Shown here piece by piece: positions 41,360 to 53,631 of a DNA stretch of 64,000 nucleotides. The DNA comes from Pseudogymnoascus destructans (Eukaryota; Ascomycota; Leotiomycetes; Thelebolales; Thelebolaceae): the NCBI RefSeq assembly GCF_001641265.1, contig NW_020167534.1, positions 558,001 through 622,000 on the forward strand, written 5' to 3'. The translations under genes were made by a program, and so were the position numbers. The notes under the pieces were generated by a model. It was not told where the DNA came from. It did no database searches and saw only the letters and a list, made by a program, of their open reading frames with translations. Numbering within the stretch: position 1 is the stretch's first letter; each line of letters begins with the position of its first letter.

Positions 41360-42103
41360 TCATGTCTGTCCCTTAGGTGGGAAGCTAGATGGCTTCACGG
41401 TCCCATTCCTCGCAATTGTCACCCATTTCAGAGTCGGTAGATACGACCAAGTCCCGTCCCATCTATCCAGATACACAGCGTTGTCGGGGATTGTCAGGTC
41501 TGGTAGGTCTGTCATAATATCAGCAACAGGTCCACAGGTCCAGAATATTTACTAACAGAAGCCATTCTCCCACTCCTTCTCGTCTTTAGCTATTTTGATC
41601 CTCAAAACGTCCTCTCTTGTCGAAGACGGCCTTCCTGCTCGGCGTTGGCCTTTGACTTCGCTGTATTCTTCGTCATGTTGGTGTACGAATCTACCCGTCG
41701 AATTAGTACACACCGTATAAATGCATGAAGAGACATACTCTTCGATTAGTGGCGTAATTTGTTCCATCGTCAATTCCTTCCCATCATTCTTGCGCACAGC
41801 TTCCTGGAAATAAGCTGCCCGAACAACTGATCATCGTCATTAGTGTTGACCCGAGAACCACAAAAGCCACAGCACTCACTCAGAGGCTGGTTATCCTTCC
41901 TCTTTGCCGTTCCTACTCGTTTGAGCTTCTCATCTCTGTTACTCGCGCGGCGAAGGCGCATGGAGTCTGCCATGGATTTTTAGTACAGAAGGTAGCTGAT
42001 GGAAATGTGTGGGGCGCGAACCTCTGGAGTTTTCATGAAGGGCATGAATATCGCTGCCCTTCTTGTTAATCTTCTTCCGGGTCTTTTGAAGTCCTTTCGG
42101 CAT
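41360..42103 (-). CDS. TMA16: Translation machinery-associated protein Tma16
   Basis: Five exons: 42103..42022, 41966..41880, 41814..41739, 41690..41557, 41508..41360, giving 175 aa, close to yeast Tma16. Introns are 55, 65, 48 and 48 nt with GTTCGC, GTGAGT, GTATGT and GTTAGT donors. The joined protein reads MPKGLQKTRKKINKKG, ALHENSRDSMRLRRASNRDE, PLTYFQEAVRKNDGKELTME, LIEEFVHQHDEEYSEVKGQR, IKIAKDEKEWENGFYLPDLT, DRWDGTWSYLPTLKWVTIAR, ending PPKGQT. The basic head and the FW.PDLT..WDG.W.....L..IR-like end are the family marks. Tma16 associates with pre-60S/60S ribosomal particles. No single open frame covers more than part of it, so it is easily missed. Confidence 0.92.
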
Positions 42104-42472
42104 CTTGAGTACGAGGAAAGCGTAGTCGTTATCGTAGATTACCTCAGTCGGCGATGTTAAAAGTTCCCTCATTTTCAACTTTCCTTATCGTACATCGCAA
42201 TCTTCTAGTGCCAAAATTGTGGGCGCGGCCCGTTTCCATGCCGACGTGGAGCGACGCGACCAGGCGTCTAGACGCGATTTATGACCCTTGAAGCCCTGGA
42301 TAGTTTGAGGGGTGATAGCCACTGTGACACGACGACCTTACTTTCAGGACCCAGAGCACCTTCAGCATTGCACTTCTTCCAGTTGCCATATATTTGCCCA
42401 CCAATGCTCATGCTCATGCGGTAGTCGACATTCCACAAGTCGCTGCGTCTCCCCCACGGCCCCTTGTGACCA
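42104..42472. promoter_or_regulatory. Divergent promoter region of TMA16 and EXO1 with ACGCG words
   Basis: 369 bp between starts. ACGCG cores occur at 42254-42258 (GCGACGCGAC) and 42272-42276 (TAGACGCGAT), about 200 bp upstream of EXO1. They resemble MBF sites; EXO1-type genes are cell-cycle regulated in yeasts. Function is inferred. Confidence 0.45.
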
Positions 42473-44895
42473 ATGGGTATCAGCGGTATGCTATACTCCG
42501 AGTTGAACATGGAAAGCAAGCTGACATCGTGCAGGGCTACTGCCATTGCTCAAGTCTATACATAAGCCATGTAATCTCAAGAAGTTTGCGGGGCAGACAA
42601 TAGGTGTAGATGCCTACGGATGGCTCCACAGGGGTACAATATCTTGTACCATGGATTTGGTGATGGGGAAGCCAACAAGAAAGTATGTATTTGCGGATAG
42701 TTGATGATGACATGCTAACAAGGACCAGATTTGTTGATTTTGCCATGCACCGGGTACGAATGCTTCAGCATTTCGGCGTCATACCGTTTTTAATTTTCGA
42801 TGGAGATTACCTCCCCAGCAAGGCGGCTACCGAGGCGGACCGCAATAAAAGACGAGCAGCCAGCAAAACTCTTGGGTTGGAGCTATTGAATGCAGGAAAA
42901 GTCGCACAAGCCAATCTCGAACTCCAGAAAGCGGTTGATGTTACTCCTGAAATGGCCAGGCAGCTCATCGACGAATTGAACATGGCGGGGGTCCAGTATA
43001 TTGTCGCACCATACGAAGCAGATGCACAGATGGTATACCTCGAGAAAAAGGGGGTTATTGATGGCATTCTATCTGAAGACTCAGATCTCTTGGTTTTTGG
43101 TGCTAAGTGCCTCCTGACAAAACTTGATCAGTATGGAAATTGTATCGAAATAAACCAGGCGGATTTCAGTGCTTGCCGTGATATAAACCTAGCTGGGTGG
43201 AGCGAAAAGGAGTTCAGGCAGATGGCAATTTTGAGCGGATGCGACTACCTTTCCAGTATCACGAATATGGGCCTGAAAACGGCTTATCGAATGATACGAA
43301 AGCACAAAAATGTCGAGAAAGTCATACGCATGCTACAATTTGATGGCAAATACCATGTGCCAAAGGATTACCTCGACAACTTCTATCAAGCGGAACTAAC
43401 GTTTTTGCATCAACGTGTGTTTTGTCCGATAGCTAATAAAGTTGTGTTTCACACGGAGCCAGAGCAACCCATCGATGAAGAAAAGTTAACGTTTATTGGG
43501 GCGCATGTCGAAGCAGAAATAGCAAAGAAAGTTGCAACTGGAGAACTTAACCCAATGACAAAGGAGGTAATTGTAACTCACCAAAGAGTGCCCGCAGAGT
43601 CTCCAAGAACGCCATGGATGGCAAAGTCACAGCTCCGGGCATCAGTTTCGTCACAAGATCTAAAGAAGGGGGTTAGCATCGATCAATTTTTCAAGCCAAG
43701 ACGGGTTCCCCTAGCAGAACTTGACATCAACTGTTTCACCCCGTCCCCCTCTCAGCAGAATGCTCTCCTTCGGAATCCCGGGCCCTGGGAAGCAACACCC
43801 GTACCACGACCGCACCTGAGTCGATCTGCAACTCAACCAGAGCCACAACTACCACCTCCAAGGTCGGCACCTCCTCGATCTCAGACTAGCAGAACGCTAT
43901 CGGCCAGTTTTCAATCAGAGCCTAGACCTCACAAGAGGCCTAGGTTATGCTCAGATGGTATTACAGGCGACACTCCAAGTGGGGGCCGTAGCCGATTCTT
44001 TGAGTCAACGACGGATCTAAGCCCATCAGTTGGACGAACCGCTAAGAGCAGAAAATCGGAAAGCGATGTATACATATATTCTGACGATTCTTTTGAAGAT
44101 GCAATGCTTAGTCTCCCTGACTTCGACGGCTTCAAGCATGATTCTGGTAAGAAGATGCAGGTGTTTAAAGAGGATAACAAAATTGGTGATGAAACCGATC
44201 CAGCCACCGATCCAACTATACAAGTTTCGACAGCAACAAGCTTCACTTCAATGCCGAGCCTCACCCAGGCAACATCGTTTGCCAGCACCATTGATGATCC
44301 ACCAACACCCGTTTCAACTGCCCCAACAGCTACGCCTGTGTCCCTCAAATCACGATTTGCGTTCACACCTAAATCTCAATTTTCGACTCTTCCACGCCGC
44401 AGCAGCGACGTTGTTACTCCTCCAACCCCAGTCAAGCCATCGCGCATACCGGTCCCTGTCAAATCAGAAACACGTAGCGCATCCACGCCTCTCCAGGCAC
44501 TAGGATCAAAGGCCCTGAACCGCGCAAATTCCGCTGCTATATTACCAACGCCATCATACACACCCATATCCACCCCAACCGGGTCTCGCAAGATTTCGAG
44601 TTTTACTCGCCAGCCGAAACCTAAGCCAGCCGGCCTAGGCGGCTTGCCATTCCCTAAACTTGGAAGAAGCACGGTTAGAAAGCAGTCGTCCCTCAAGATC
44701 GCCACTGAGCCAGCCGATATCCCTCTTCCCGCTCACGATGAGGAAGAGAGACTTGCTTTGGCATCTCCCCCAAAGGAGAATATGTGCAAGGCATTTGGGA
44801 GCGAGGATCTAATAGTGCACGACAGCGAAGAAGAGGAGCTCCTGAGCCCAGTCGAAAGAGTGAATCTGGGGATATTTGCTTTCGGCGTGAAATAG
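42473..44895 (+). CDS. EXO1: Exonuclease 1 (Exo1), 5'-3' exonuclease/flap nuclease
   Basis: Exons 42473..42485, 42535..42682 and 42729..44895, giving 775 aa. The 13-nt first exon codes MGIS plus one base. With exon 2 this gives MGISGLLPLLKSIHKPCNLK, then FAGQTIGVDAYGWLHRGTIS. Exon 3 joins as PTRKFVDFAMHRVRMLQHFG. The XPG N and I nuclease regions show the metal ligands in VDAYGW, FDGDYLP, VAPYEADAQMVYLEKKG, LSEDSDLLVFG and LSGCDYLSSI, followed by a helix-hairpin-helix GLKTAYRMIRKHKNVEKV. From about 345 the tail is Ser/Pro/Thr-rich and disordered, as in Exo1 relatives that bind mismatch repair proteins. It acts in mismatch repair, end resection and Okazaki processing. Both introns are short (49 and 46 nt). 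Confidence 0.96.
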
Positions 44896-46152
44896 TGGTG
44901 GTTATCAGGCTCAAATTGGTGGCCGGGTGGATATTACTTCTGACGTGGCGTGGCTCTAAAGGCTAAATTTGAAGGAGTTTTCTGGGAGTAGGCGTTAGGG
45001 AATATTTTGTAGGGGGACAGGAAATAGCACTACCAAGGTGCTTACTAGGTCGGAGTTCTATAGCATTCAAACGGTGGGCAGGTCTGGTGCGGAGTTTAGC
45101 GTCTAGTTCCTTGTTCTATCATCGATAAAGCTTTAAATAGAAGCCATCGGGAATCAATTTATATCTGTTTTCCTATGCTTATGCGACGTGTTACAAATGA
45201 AAAGTTGTGGAGACTGGACCGTAGCTAGGAACTCGGACTGTAGGTAAGGACTTGGACTGTAGCTAGGGGATCTCCTATATACGGCTCCCTCTCCTAGGCT
45301 AGGAAAGGGACCACCTAGGGGCGCCATACAAGTAAGCGGTCATCTCAAAATTACGCCTATACAAAACCTCGGCTACACGTCACCTCGCAAATACACCCAA
45401 CAGTAATGTAGTTCATAAGATCCATGTTCTCATATCAACCTTACGCCCATCTATCTACTACCAGCCTTCTCTATGGCTCCCTCCATTGATGCTCCTAAAA
45501 AAACGCTTCAAAAAATTTCCCATCGCAATCGCACAAATATATTTCTGCAGTCCTCTCCCCGCCCTTCCTCCCCCATGCGTGGCAAAAAAATATTCACGAG
45601 ACCTCTCTCTAGGTCTCGGCAGGCGGGTACTGCGTATGTATGTTCGACATCATAACGTACAAATGAAAAGTGAGATGTGTCTGTCGTGTCGTGTATCTGT
45701 GTGTCCGATTCTGAGTCCGATTGAGTTGATGATTGATGATGGATAAAATTCGTGGATGCTGGCAAGTTCGTACAGAAATGCCAAGGCTAGGCTATGGAAG
45801 TATTAATGTGACGGTCGGAGTAAAGCTGCGCTTCTGAGCTGAAGGTCTCATCTCCCTAACCTTGTACGCCTGCTATGCATGCAAATATATTCGAGTGAGA
45901 TGTATATGTCCTGTCCGTGGTCTGTCTTTCTATTTCGACGACGCCAGAGCTGCTGCAAGGGCACTTGGTGCCGGGATGCTCAGGTCAACAGTGAATTGCC
46001 ACTCCCCTGCAATACTGACCCTCAGCGATGCTTTTGGTAATGAATGACGATAAGCAGCTCAAAGATACCCATCAACTTGGTGGCACCACTATGCCTAGCA
46101 ACATCAAGAGATCCGCAATATAGAGACAGCGGGGTGATCAAATAGAAAATAG
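44896..46152. other. Convergent 3' region between EXO1 and the RBR ligase gene
   Basis: 1.26 kb. It has a short direct duplication (GGACTTGGACTGTAGCTAGG-like words at about 45220-45270) and a CCTAGG-rich stretch at 45290-45320. I see no gene. Confidence 0.6.
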
Positions 46153-47772
46153 CTAATCGGTGCCATTATAATCCCCATTGAAAGACCACACCCCATTTGC
46201 CAGGTTTTCAGCCGTGTCGGCAAGCAAAATGACACGACGCTTGTTGCAATACGAAGTCTTGTCCATGATATCAACCCTTAGATTGGCATCAGCCAGTTCC
46301 GCTACTGGTTTCTCGAACATCTCTGATAAGTTCTCAACCGCCATCTCCAAGTCCTTCTGGTTGTCTTCGAACATCTCGGTCAAGTTGTTGCGAGCAAGAT
46401 AGAAGGCGAATGCGTAGGTCCACTTCAAAGTCTGACGACAGGTTTGGAGAGCCTGGGATGCCAAGTTAAGGTATTGGACTTCGATCCAGGAGAGTCCGGA
46501 CGCTGACTGTAGCTGAACCATCTTTTTCTCGGTCTTCATCGCAATATCCTTATCGAGTTTTGCCGATTGCTCATGGTTGGCATAACGGTTGTAGTAATGA
46601 AGATATCGCTCGAGGGACACCCTAGACTTAGCCATAGCATCTCGCGCATCGGATCCGCTGCCCTCTTCGAAGCGATTGCAGTTGTACCAACTCGTTCCGT
46701 GCTCCGACCATAGACCCATGCACATCCAGCAGAATTCATGCTTGCACTTTCGGCACGTCATATGGTTGCAACCGCCGTTCTTCTCGATCGTCGAGTTACA
46801 CTTAGGACACTCCTTTGTGTTGGCGGAGATCCAGTTCGCAGTCTCGGAATCGTCAGCGCACTTCTTAAGCCAGTGCTTTACTAGCTCACAAGGAGCCGGC
46901 TGGTGGTCTATGAGAATGCATCCGAAGCAAAAGCGATAGCCACAATCGCAAGCCACTGTAGGTACCACCTTGTCCAGATCACGCTTCTGGATCTTGCATT
47001 CCACAGCGTTCACGCAATCTGGAGCTGGGCACCATTTTAGCGCATTCTTGTCCTCGACATAGGTCCGTGTAAGCAATTCGTGGTATCTGTTGTTTAAATC
47101 CGATGCCACGAGGAGGTCCATTGACTTCGAATCCATAATCCGCTTGCATCCGTCCTGTGGACACTGGATATGAGCAGCCTCGCCCTCTTCCTTGATCTTC
47201 TGTGACAAATATTGTCTATAGCAATCGACACAGTATCTGTGGCCACACTTCATGGCAAATGTCAAGAGCCCCGCTTCGTCCTCGCAGCATATATCGCAAA
47301 CGAAGCCAGGAATGACTTGTAGTGTAGGCGGCCCTTCGGTGCTAGGCCCTAGCCCAGCCTCCTCCAGGACCTTCTTCGGTCTATCCATATACTCCTCGAT
47401 CAACCTTTCCTTGTTCCATCGAAAGTGTCGTAATATGATTGCGGCATCCTCCTTCTTTAAGTCGAGAATCATATTAACCTCATCGATTAACTCATCCTGC
47501 TGCTTCTGTATATCATCCGGATGGTAAACTTTATATGTAACTTCGAACGGTCTCCTCTTCTCTCTTGAAAACTCTTTCTGCGAGATTTCTAGATCAGGCT
47601 CCGGCTCATCGAATCCGAAATCTGTGCCGCACACCTATGTCAGCCTCGTTTCTTCAGCAAACACCAACGTCAACGTCAACAACTCACCATCTCCCGACTC
47701 ATTGTCCGACTCATCTTGCAGAATATCATCCTCGCTCGACATCCCAGACATGTATTCGTCCGAGTCCGCCAT
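46153..47772 (-). CDS. Ariadne-family RBR (RING-IBR-RING) E3 ubiquitin ligase
   Basis: Exons 47772..47688 and 47621..46153 with a 66-nt intron (GTGAGT...GCGGCACAG), giving 517 aa. It starts MADSDEYMSGMSSEDDILQD; the acidic head continues ESGDDFGFDEPEPDL. An acceptor 12 nt upstream (CATAG) would break the frame. A UBA-like region (ILRHFRWNKERLIEEYMD) precedes RING1: CDICCEDEAGLLTFAMKCGH then RYCVDCYRQYL. The IBR has WCPAPDCVNAVECKI and VACDCGYRFCFGC. RING2 (Rcat) has KECPKCNSTIEKNGGCNHMT and CKHEFCWMCMGLWSEHG, with the catalytic Cys expected in NGGCNHMTC. The Ariadne domain follows (ERYLHYYNRYANHEQSAKLD). Human ARIH1 and yeast Hel1 are relatives; Ariadne ligases work with UbcH7-type E2s and neddylated cullins. 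Confidence 0.94.
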
Positions 47773-48524
47773 GCTCGTCGTAGTCGCCGGTGGTGAAAGG
47801 GCGGAAGCAATACTCTTGCTGGGTGGTAAACTATATGTGATCGAGGACGATAACGCTTCCGCCGCTTTTCGCTTTCTCGTCAGGGGTGAAATGGTGAAGT
47901 TTTGGTCGGGAAGTGAGTGGTTTGGTGGTCCAAAGTGGCAACCAAGTCCATCAAGCTCTCGGATCGATCCAACAGAGAGGGGTCGGATTGGTGCACGTGA
48001 GGATGACTCAGTACCGGCGTTGTGCACGAGAAAGCTGTTGAAGGGAGCAAGTGAGTCCTTGGTGAGGATTATTATTGTATGATCTTTAAAAGTTGACGTG
48101 GTGCACTGCAGACGTGGCGGCTCTTGTTCGTATCAGCCTTGAATTCAACGGAGTGACGCCCAAGGCTTTATCGGCGATCACCCATCAACTGCAATCGGAC
48201 CCTACTACCACGTGATTACGTGTCACGAGTTATCATGGGTGAGACGGGGCAGGGGCCGATCTTGGCATCGTCATGTCATTTCTTGCACTTTCTGCCTGAG
48301 GTAAACTAGTGTCTTCCCCAACGATCCAGATAAGGGATAAGGGACCATGCATATGCAGATACGGTAATACTGAAATTGAACCTGATGGAATCCCTCCTTA
48401 ATTTGATTTCTGAGAACTGGCTTATTAAAAAGGCCGCACTGATAATTACAGCCCTAAGTGATTAAGAACCTTAATTGTATTCATAGTTACTGTAAACTCT
48501 TAAAGCAACAATGGGCTCGCTCTA
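47773..48524. other. Intergenic region between the RBR ligase and MSS4
   Basis: 750 bp: promoter and leader of the RBR gene, then AT-rich 3' flank of MSS4 (48350-48520). I see no gene. Confidence 0.55.
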
Positions 48525-51038
48525 CTAATTATTCCCAAACTCCAGCGCTTCTTCAGTCTCTTCTCGAATCTCTCCTCGTACATCTTTTCGAACCTCGTCT
48601 CGAACTTCCTCTCGAACTTCCTCTCGAACTTCCTCTCGAACTTCCTCTCGAACTTCCTCTCGAACTTCCTCTCGAACTTCTTCTCGAGACTTCGTAATGT
48701 CCATAACGAATTTGATGAACCGGTCACCGTAAGGAACTGGTGGTATCGGGGATATTTGTTGCTTATCATGAGAAAGTCCTTTCCAGAAATTCTCAAGTCT
48801 CTTGACGGTTCCGTACTGCATTTATATTAGCCACAGTCAAGACATGTTGGGAGTGAGTGACTTACGTGGGTGAGCAAATCAATGATGCCCAGATAATATA
48901 TTTCCTCCCCAGGCGTATTATCCTCGTGTGTGGCCCTAAAGCCCCCATCGTCGCTATAGAACGTAAAGTCTCGTTTACTTGTGTTCTCTTCCATCTGTTC
49001 TGGCATTCTGGTGGTTGATTCGCCCATAGGAATGGGCTTCTCGTGTTTGATGATCTTTCGCAATTCATGCGCCTTTCTAGCAGTCTCCAATTTCGAGGGC
49101 GTTCTCGTCAAGATAGGATTAGAAGGTAGAATATCGTCCGGCGATGTGTCTCCTCCCGGCTGGAACACCCTGAGCGTCTTATCTCGAAGATTCTCCTGGT
49201 TGCCTTTCCCCAAGTCATGTATACCCACAAGCATTGAATAGTCCATAATTTTGAGCTTCTGCAGGAGGTGTACATCCTGCTCCATCTGTTCCAAAAAGAT
49301 GTTCTTCTTTTCTGGTCCGAATTCGAGGTGGTAATTCCTCCTGAGCCAGTTGAGGTCCTTCAGGGTTGCTCTTGGGTTGTTTACAACATTCTCTTCCTTG
49401 TAGTCTCGCCCGATAGTGGAACCTTTCAAGTCAAACGTTTGATGGATGTCCCTATGCGGTGGGAATAGGTTGTTCATGACGACAAAGTGGATTTTACCTC
49501 CATATGGCACCTTCACTCTATGCAAGCCGTAGAATTGCGACAAGAGGGTGTTAGGATTCTGCACGACGTGTTGGTAATAGTCCTTGAGGATTTTGCGAAG
49601 GAGTTTGTGTTCGGCATGGTGTATGGTTTTGATGATGTACTTGTAATCTCGAGAGAAGTAGAAGAAGCTGCCACTTTTGCCTGGTGATCCGAGTTCTGAC
49701 AAGATGTACTTGCTTGTCAACGACATGAGATAGTCGGCAGGGTCAATTTTGAAAGTGGCTCGTAGACGTCGGAATATCCATGGTGCATAATCCTTGAATT
49801 TGAAATCATACTTTGCCGATGGAGTTAACTCATTACCAGTTCTAGTTCCGGTCAGCTTTCATCCAGGTATATAATGCAGCAATAATAGCTTAGACTTACA
49901 TGTCAAAGGAAAACTTATGGCGTGCAGTAAAGTCAGCGTCCGTTAGGTCCCTATCCAACTTCGCGTTCGTCCTTGACACAGTAAATCGGATGCCAGTTAA
50001 CATATTGTATGCTGTGACCCAATTGACATGGTTCTGGTCAACCTTCGTCCCCACAACCACTCTATCCTCGTCTTCTTCATCTCTTCGCTTCCGTTTACTC
50101 GCTCTCTTCTGTCGTATTGCTTCTGCCCACCTGAGGGCATCTTCGTCCTGCGCTATATCTTCATGTGGTATATTGGAATGAATGCTTTGGGTATTGCGTC
50201 TATTGATGGTGAGAGAACCTCGGCGCATGTTTGACGCGGCTATAGGAGAGAATCGACCAGTCGCCAGTGCAGTTCCATCATCTGTGGATGCACGTAGCAC
50301 TCGGTGTTTAAGCTGGGGCGGACCGGCAGCGTTCTGTGATGAACCCGACGGTCCAGCGGTGGGGGTCCTAGGATTGTAATCGGGGGAGAGTCGATGTATA
50401 GAAGGATTCTGGGCATTCTGGGTTGTCGGAGGCGAGTCGAGATGTTTCATGTTTCCAACCAAAGAACTGGAATAAGTGAGGGGCCCAGTACTTTGCGGAT
50501 TATAGGATGAGGTAGGAGGGGGCAGCGGTTTATAGCTCTCGTTGTGCCCATTTGCAGCTTGCGATTCGTTGGCTTCGGGTGCAGTCGATTGGGGCTGTAA
50601 TGGGTATCCATTTGCCAGGCCATACGAGTTCCTTTCTGCCGACAGAGATTTCAATGATCGATTATGTGGCTCCGGGCTCTTTCTTCCATTTTCAGGTATA
50701 CCGGCCATGCCGACGTTGATAGATAGAGCGCCCGTGTTGCGAACCAGTCGATCCTCCCAACTATTCCTGGCTGGCCTCCCATTTGGCACCGCGTTCAGCC
50801 CCGTATCGGTGAACATCCCGCCGTTATCCGGGGGGGTGATCTCGTCATTCATGGAATTGAGGGAGTCGGTAGGAGTCCTAGGCGGTGTCGTCTCATAGTT
50901 CGTATGGACAGTCGCCTGTTGTAGTGGCCAATTCTTCAGGGCCGCATTCTCCTGCGATTGTCGGGTGTCGTTGAGGGTTTGAAAGAAGGGGTCATCCAGT
51001 GTCCTATTATTCAACTCATCGGAGTGGAATGATGGCAT
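48525..51038 (-). CDS. MSS4: Phosphatidylinositol-4-phosphate 5-kinase Mss4/Its3
   Basis: Exons 51038..49900, 49841..48866 and 48815..48525, giving 801 aa. Residues 1-310 are disordered, starting MPSFHSDELNNRTLDDPFFQ. A basic stretch (RQKRASKRKRRDEEDEDR) precedes the kinase core. The core runs from NHVNWVTAYNMLTGIRFTVS over the first junction (KFSFDITGNELTPSAKYDFK, FKDYAPWIFRRLRATFKIDP) to GSPGKSGSFFYFSRDYKYII, IHQTFDLKGSTIGR, LKIMDYSMLVGIHDLG and EEIYYLGIIDLLTH. Exon 3 adds YGTVKRLENFWKGLSHDKQQ and the PPVPYGDRFIKFVMDI activation region. The enzyme makes PI(4,5)P2 at the plasma membrane for actin and cell-wall signalling. Oddly, the protein ends in a 50-residue (REEV)n helix coded by a 12-bp repeat. 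The start could lie further upstream, since the leader is long. Confidence 0.94.
48588..48693. repeat. 12-bp coding repeat (CTCGAACTTCCT)n in the MSS4 3' end
   Basis: About seven perfect copies with diverged copies at each side. On the coding strand the unit is GAAGTTCGAGAG, giving Arg-Glu-Glu-Val. Diverged copies towards the C-terminus read RDEV, RKDV, RGEI and REET, so the array is older at that end. Confidence 0.95.
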
Positions 51039-52544
51039 CTCGTTTGCACCGAATGGGATTGCAACGAGGCTAATCGAGGATCAAAGGTGTCGCTGCCGTG
51101 TCCACGGGTTGGCACGTAGGGCGATGGCTGTGGCCCTACAGTTGCCACCTGCCGTCCCCTTTGTGGCTCGTCAGCTGAGGGTAGAGAAGTCTTCAATCGA
51201 TTGTCCCTCTCTCGTCCCTCGATATAACAATGCGTGGTCGTGATAACTTGGGGGTTATGAGGTTGTTGTCACTGCTGAGACCTTCGAACAAGTCGTCTAG
51301 CGTCGGTTGTGCGGGAACCTTGGCAAAACACAGCCACCCTTCGTTACTTCTGTCCTGACGATCGTTTCCGCAGATAGGTGCATAAGGACGCGAATCTTTC
51401 ACTCGTGTGTCTCGATAACTTTGCTTTGACTAGATTATTGAAAGATGATAATTGTTGAGGGAAGCAAAGAAGCTACTGTTGTATTTGGTATATTAACATC
51501 TACCAATTCCATCGGGAAATTGAATGTCGTATTGACATGGTTCAGCCACACGACTTGGCCAAGGGGCCAATATATTGCAGCTGAAGAAAATCCAGTCACT
51601 CAAAGCACTAATGTGTGAATTACAATCCTGATAAACGCATGTTCTTCACTTAATTGATGCTTTACTTGTTTGCTACTGTTATGTACACCCCTTAGGACAT
51701 CCCCCCTTTTGTAGTTGCTTGTGGGTGAGCTCCTTGCTTACGACAACACGCTGAAAGCGTCAAATATGTTGGTTTACCTAATTAATACATACTAGGGCTC
51801 TTTAAACTTGATGCGATCATCGTGTTACCATATATATAAAATCGTTGACCTATTTAATAGTGTAATTGTTACGGGTTATTAAAGTTGTGATATTAAATGT
51901 AGAATATTATATTCTGAATATATATGTAGATTATCTTTGCATGGGATTTAATCGTATTCGCATATATTATATACCAAACTTACGACCTCACTTTCTACTA
52001 CTTACCAGTAGCACTCTAGAGGCTCTAATGATTGATTATGGCGATGCAACACGCATTTCACTCACATAAACACGACAAGCATCGGAGGAAGAAAGTCATG
52101 TAAAAACATAATATTAAAACTGATCAATAATCATCATTGCATCTGGTATAAGTACAAGCCACCCAGTAATAGCATCATCATCCCAGCCCACCACCTCGCG
52201 CCAAATTATAACCAGTAAAGCCCCCCATTGTCATAACCCTCAGAAATCCGGCGGTGCAGGATACAGAAAAATCCTCAACACAACCATTACCCATACGAGG
52301 TCGGGGATCCCTAGCTACAATAACGCGAAAAAACATGATCCTCCGTGCTTCCCTGGAGTTGCCCAACTCACACCTCATATCCCATGAATATGATAGCAGA
52401 AAACCCCATACAAGCATATCCCAACCGAATAAGTCCCGAATAATCAGACACAAGCGATATTAATCACCCTGCCGCGCTGAAACTCCCCAAACGCCACGAA
52501 GTCATTGATAGAAAGGGCCATTAAAACATGAACAATGTTCAAGT
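51039..52544. other. Intergenic region between MSS4 and histone H1
   Basis: 1.5 kb. 51039-51480 is likely MSS4 leader and promoter. 51780-52000 is strongly AT-rich. 52140-52540 is the 3' side of H1. Short open frames carry no recognisable domain. Confidence 0.6.
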
Positions 52545-53631
52545 TCAAGCAGTGGCCTTCTTGGCAGCAGGCTTCTTGGGCGCTGCCTTCTTGGCGACGG
52601 GGGTCTTCGCAGTGGTCTTGGTTACGCGGCCGGACTTGGTCTTGCCGAGGACAGTTGGCTTCTCAACGATGGCTGGGACATCCTTCTTAGGAGCAGCCTT
52701 CTTGGCAGCTGGCTTCTTTGGCGCAGCCTTCTTTGGTGCGGCGGCCTTTGGCTTAGCGACAGTCTTCTTGGTGGCAGCGGCCTTTGGCTTGGCAGCGGTC
52801 TTTGGGGCAGCCTTCTTGGCAGGGGCGGTGGCCTTCTTTGCGGCTGGCTTAGCAGCAGGCTTTGGCTCCTTCTTGGCAAGCTTGGTTCCGCCAGACGATC
52901 CTGAAAACATGTTAGTTGAGTTGATCGAGGGAAGTATTAGCCGGGGTAGGTTAAAGGTAAATAGGCCAAAGTAATTACGCACGTCACCAGGTAACAATGC
53001 GATATCACGTGGCGAATGGGGAGGCGGGAATAGGACGCGACATCAATAGTGGCGAATTTTGTTAAAACTTACCCTTTGGCTGGTTGAACTCTCCCTTCTC
53101 GACACCAGACTTCAACGCCTTGTTGAAGAGCGAGTCGAACATCTTGTCGGTGGCATTGATGTTGTTGTTGGCCTTGACGTACTTCTTCAGGGCAACACGG
53201 CTGAAGGAAGGAGCGTTAGCAATCGTTCTCACGTACGCGACGGTAATGCAGAAAACAAAACACGACGCGCAAAAATCAAAGGAGCCAAAAACTAACCTGC
53301 TACCATTTCTCTCCTTAAGCTGTATTGAAAAGACGCGTCAGCACATATTCGCGGCATGGTTGGTGTTGTGGTTTCATCGGTCGCAATGCGACTCGATGTC
53401 AACAAGCGAGAACGCGCGGACGCGATGCGCCGGATAACTTACGTTGATGATGGCATCCTTAATCATATCCTAAAATCGTAGACCGTCAGTATGAGTAAAT
53501 GGAGAATGCAATGTGATATTGCGATTATAAAATAGTGTTGTGGTTGGGGAATAGATATAACATACCTGGTATGAGTGACCAGCGGAAGTGGACTTCTTCC
53601 CGGCACCAGATTCGGTCTTCTTTGGAGGCAT
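52545..53631 (-). CDS. Linker histone H1
   Basis: Five exons: 53631..53566, 53469..53443, 53319..53297, 53200..53073, 52900..52545, giving 199 aa. Exons 2 and 3 are only 27 and 23 nt. The join reads MPPKKTESGAGKKSTSAGHS-YQ, DMIKDAIIN, LKERNGS, SRVALKKYVKANNNINATDK, MFDSLFNKALKSGVEKGEFN, QPKGSSGGTKLAKKEPKPAA, then a Lys/Ala/Pro-rich tail ending KKPAAKKATA. The middle is the winged-helix globular domain; the tail has KKAAPKKPAAKK-type repeats. H1 binds linker DNA at the nucleosome dyad. Having four introns is normal for fungal H1. Two CCAAT words lie about 300 bp upstream. The tail is open on the opposite strand too, which is a shadow. Confidence 0.96.

Noticed and set aside
52528..52974. 148-codon Ala/Phe/Gly-rich + strand frame resembling membrane segments
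   Set aside because: It is the reverse complement of the Lys/Ala/Pro repeat tail of histone H1.
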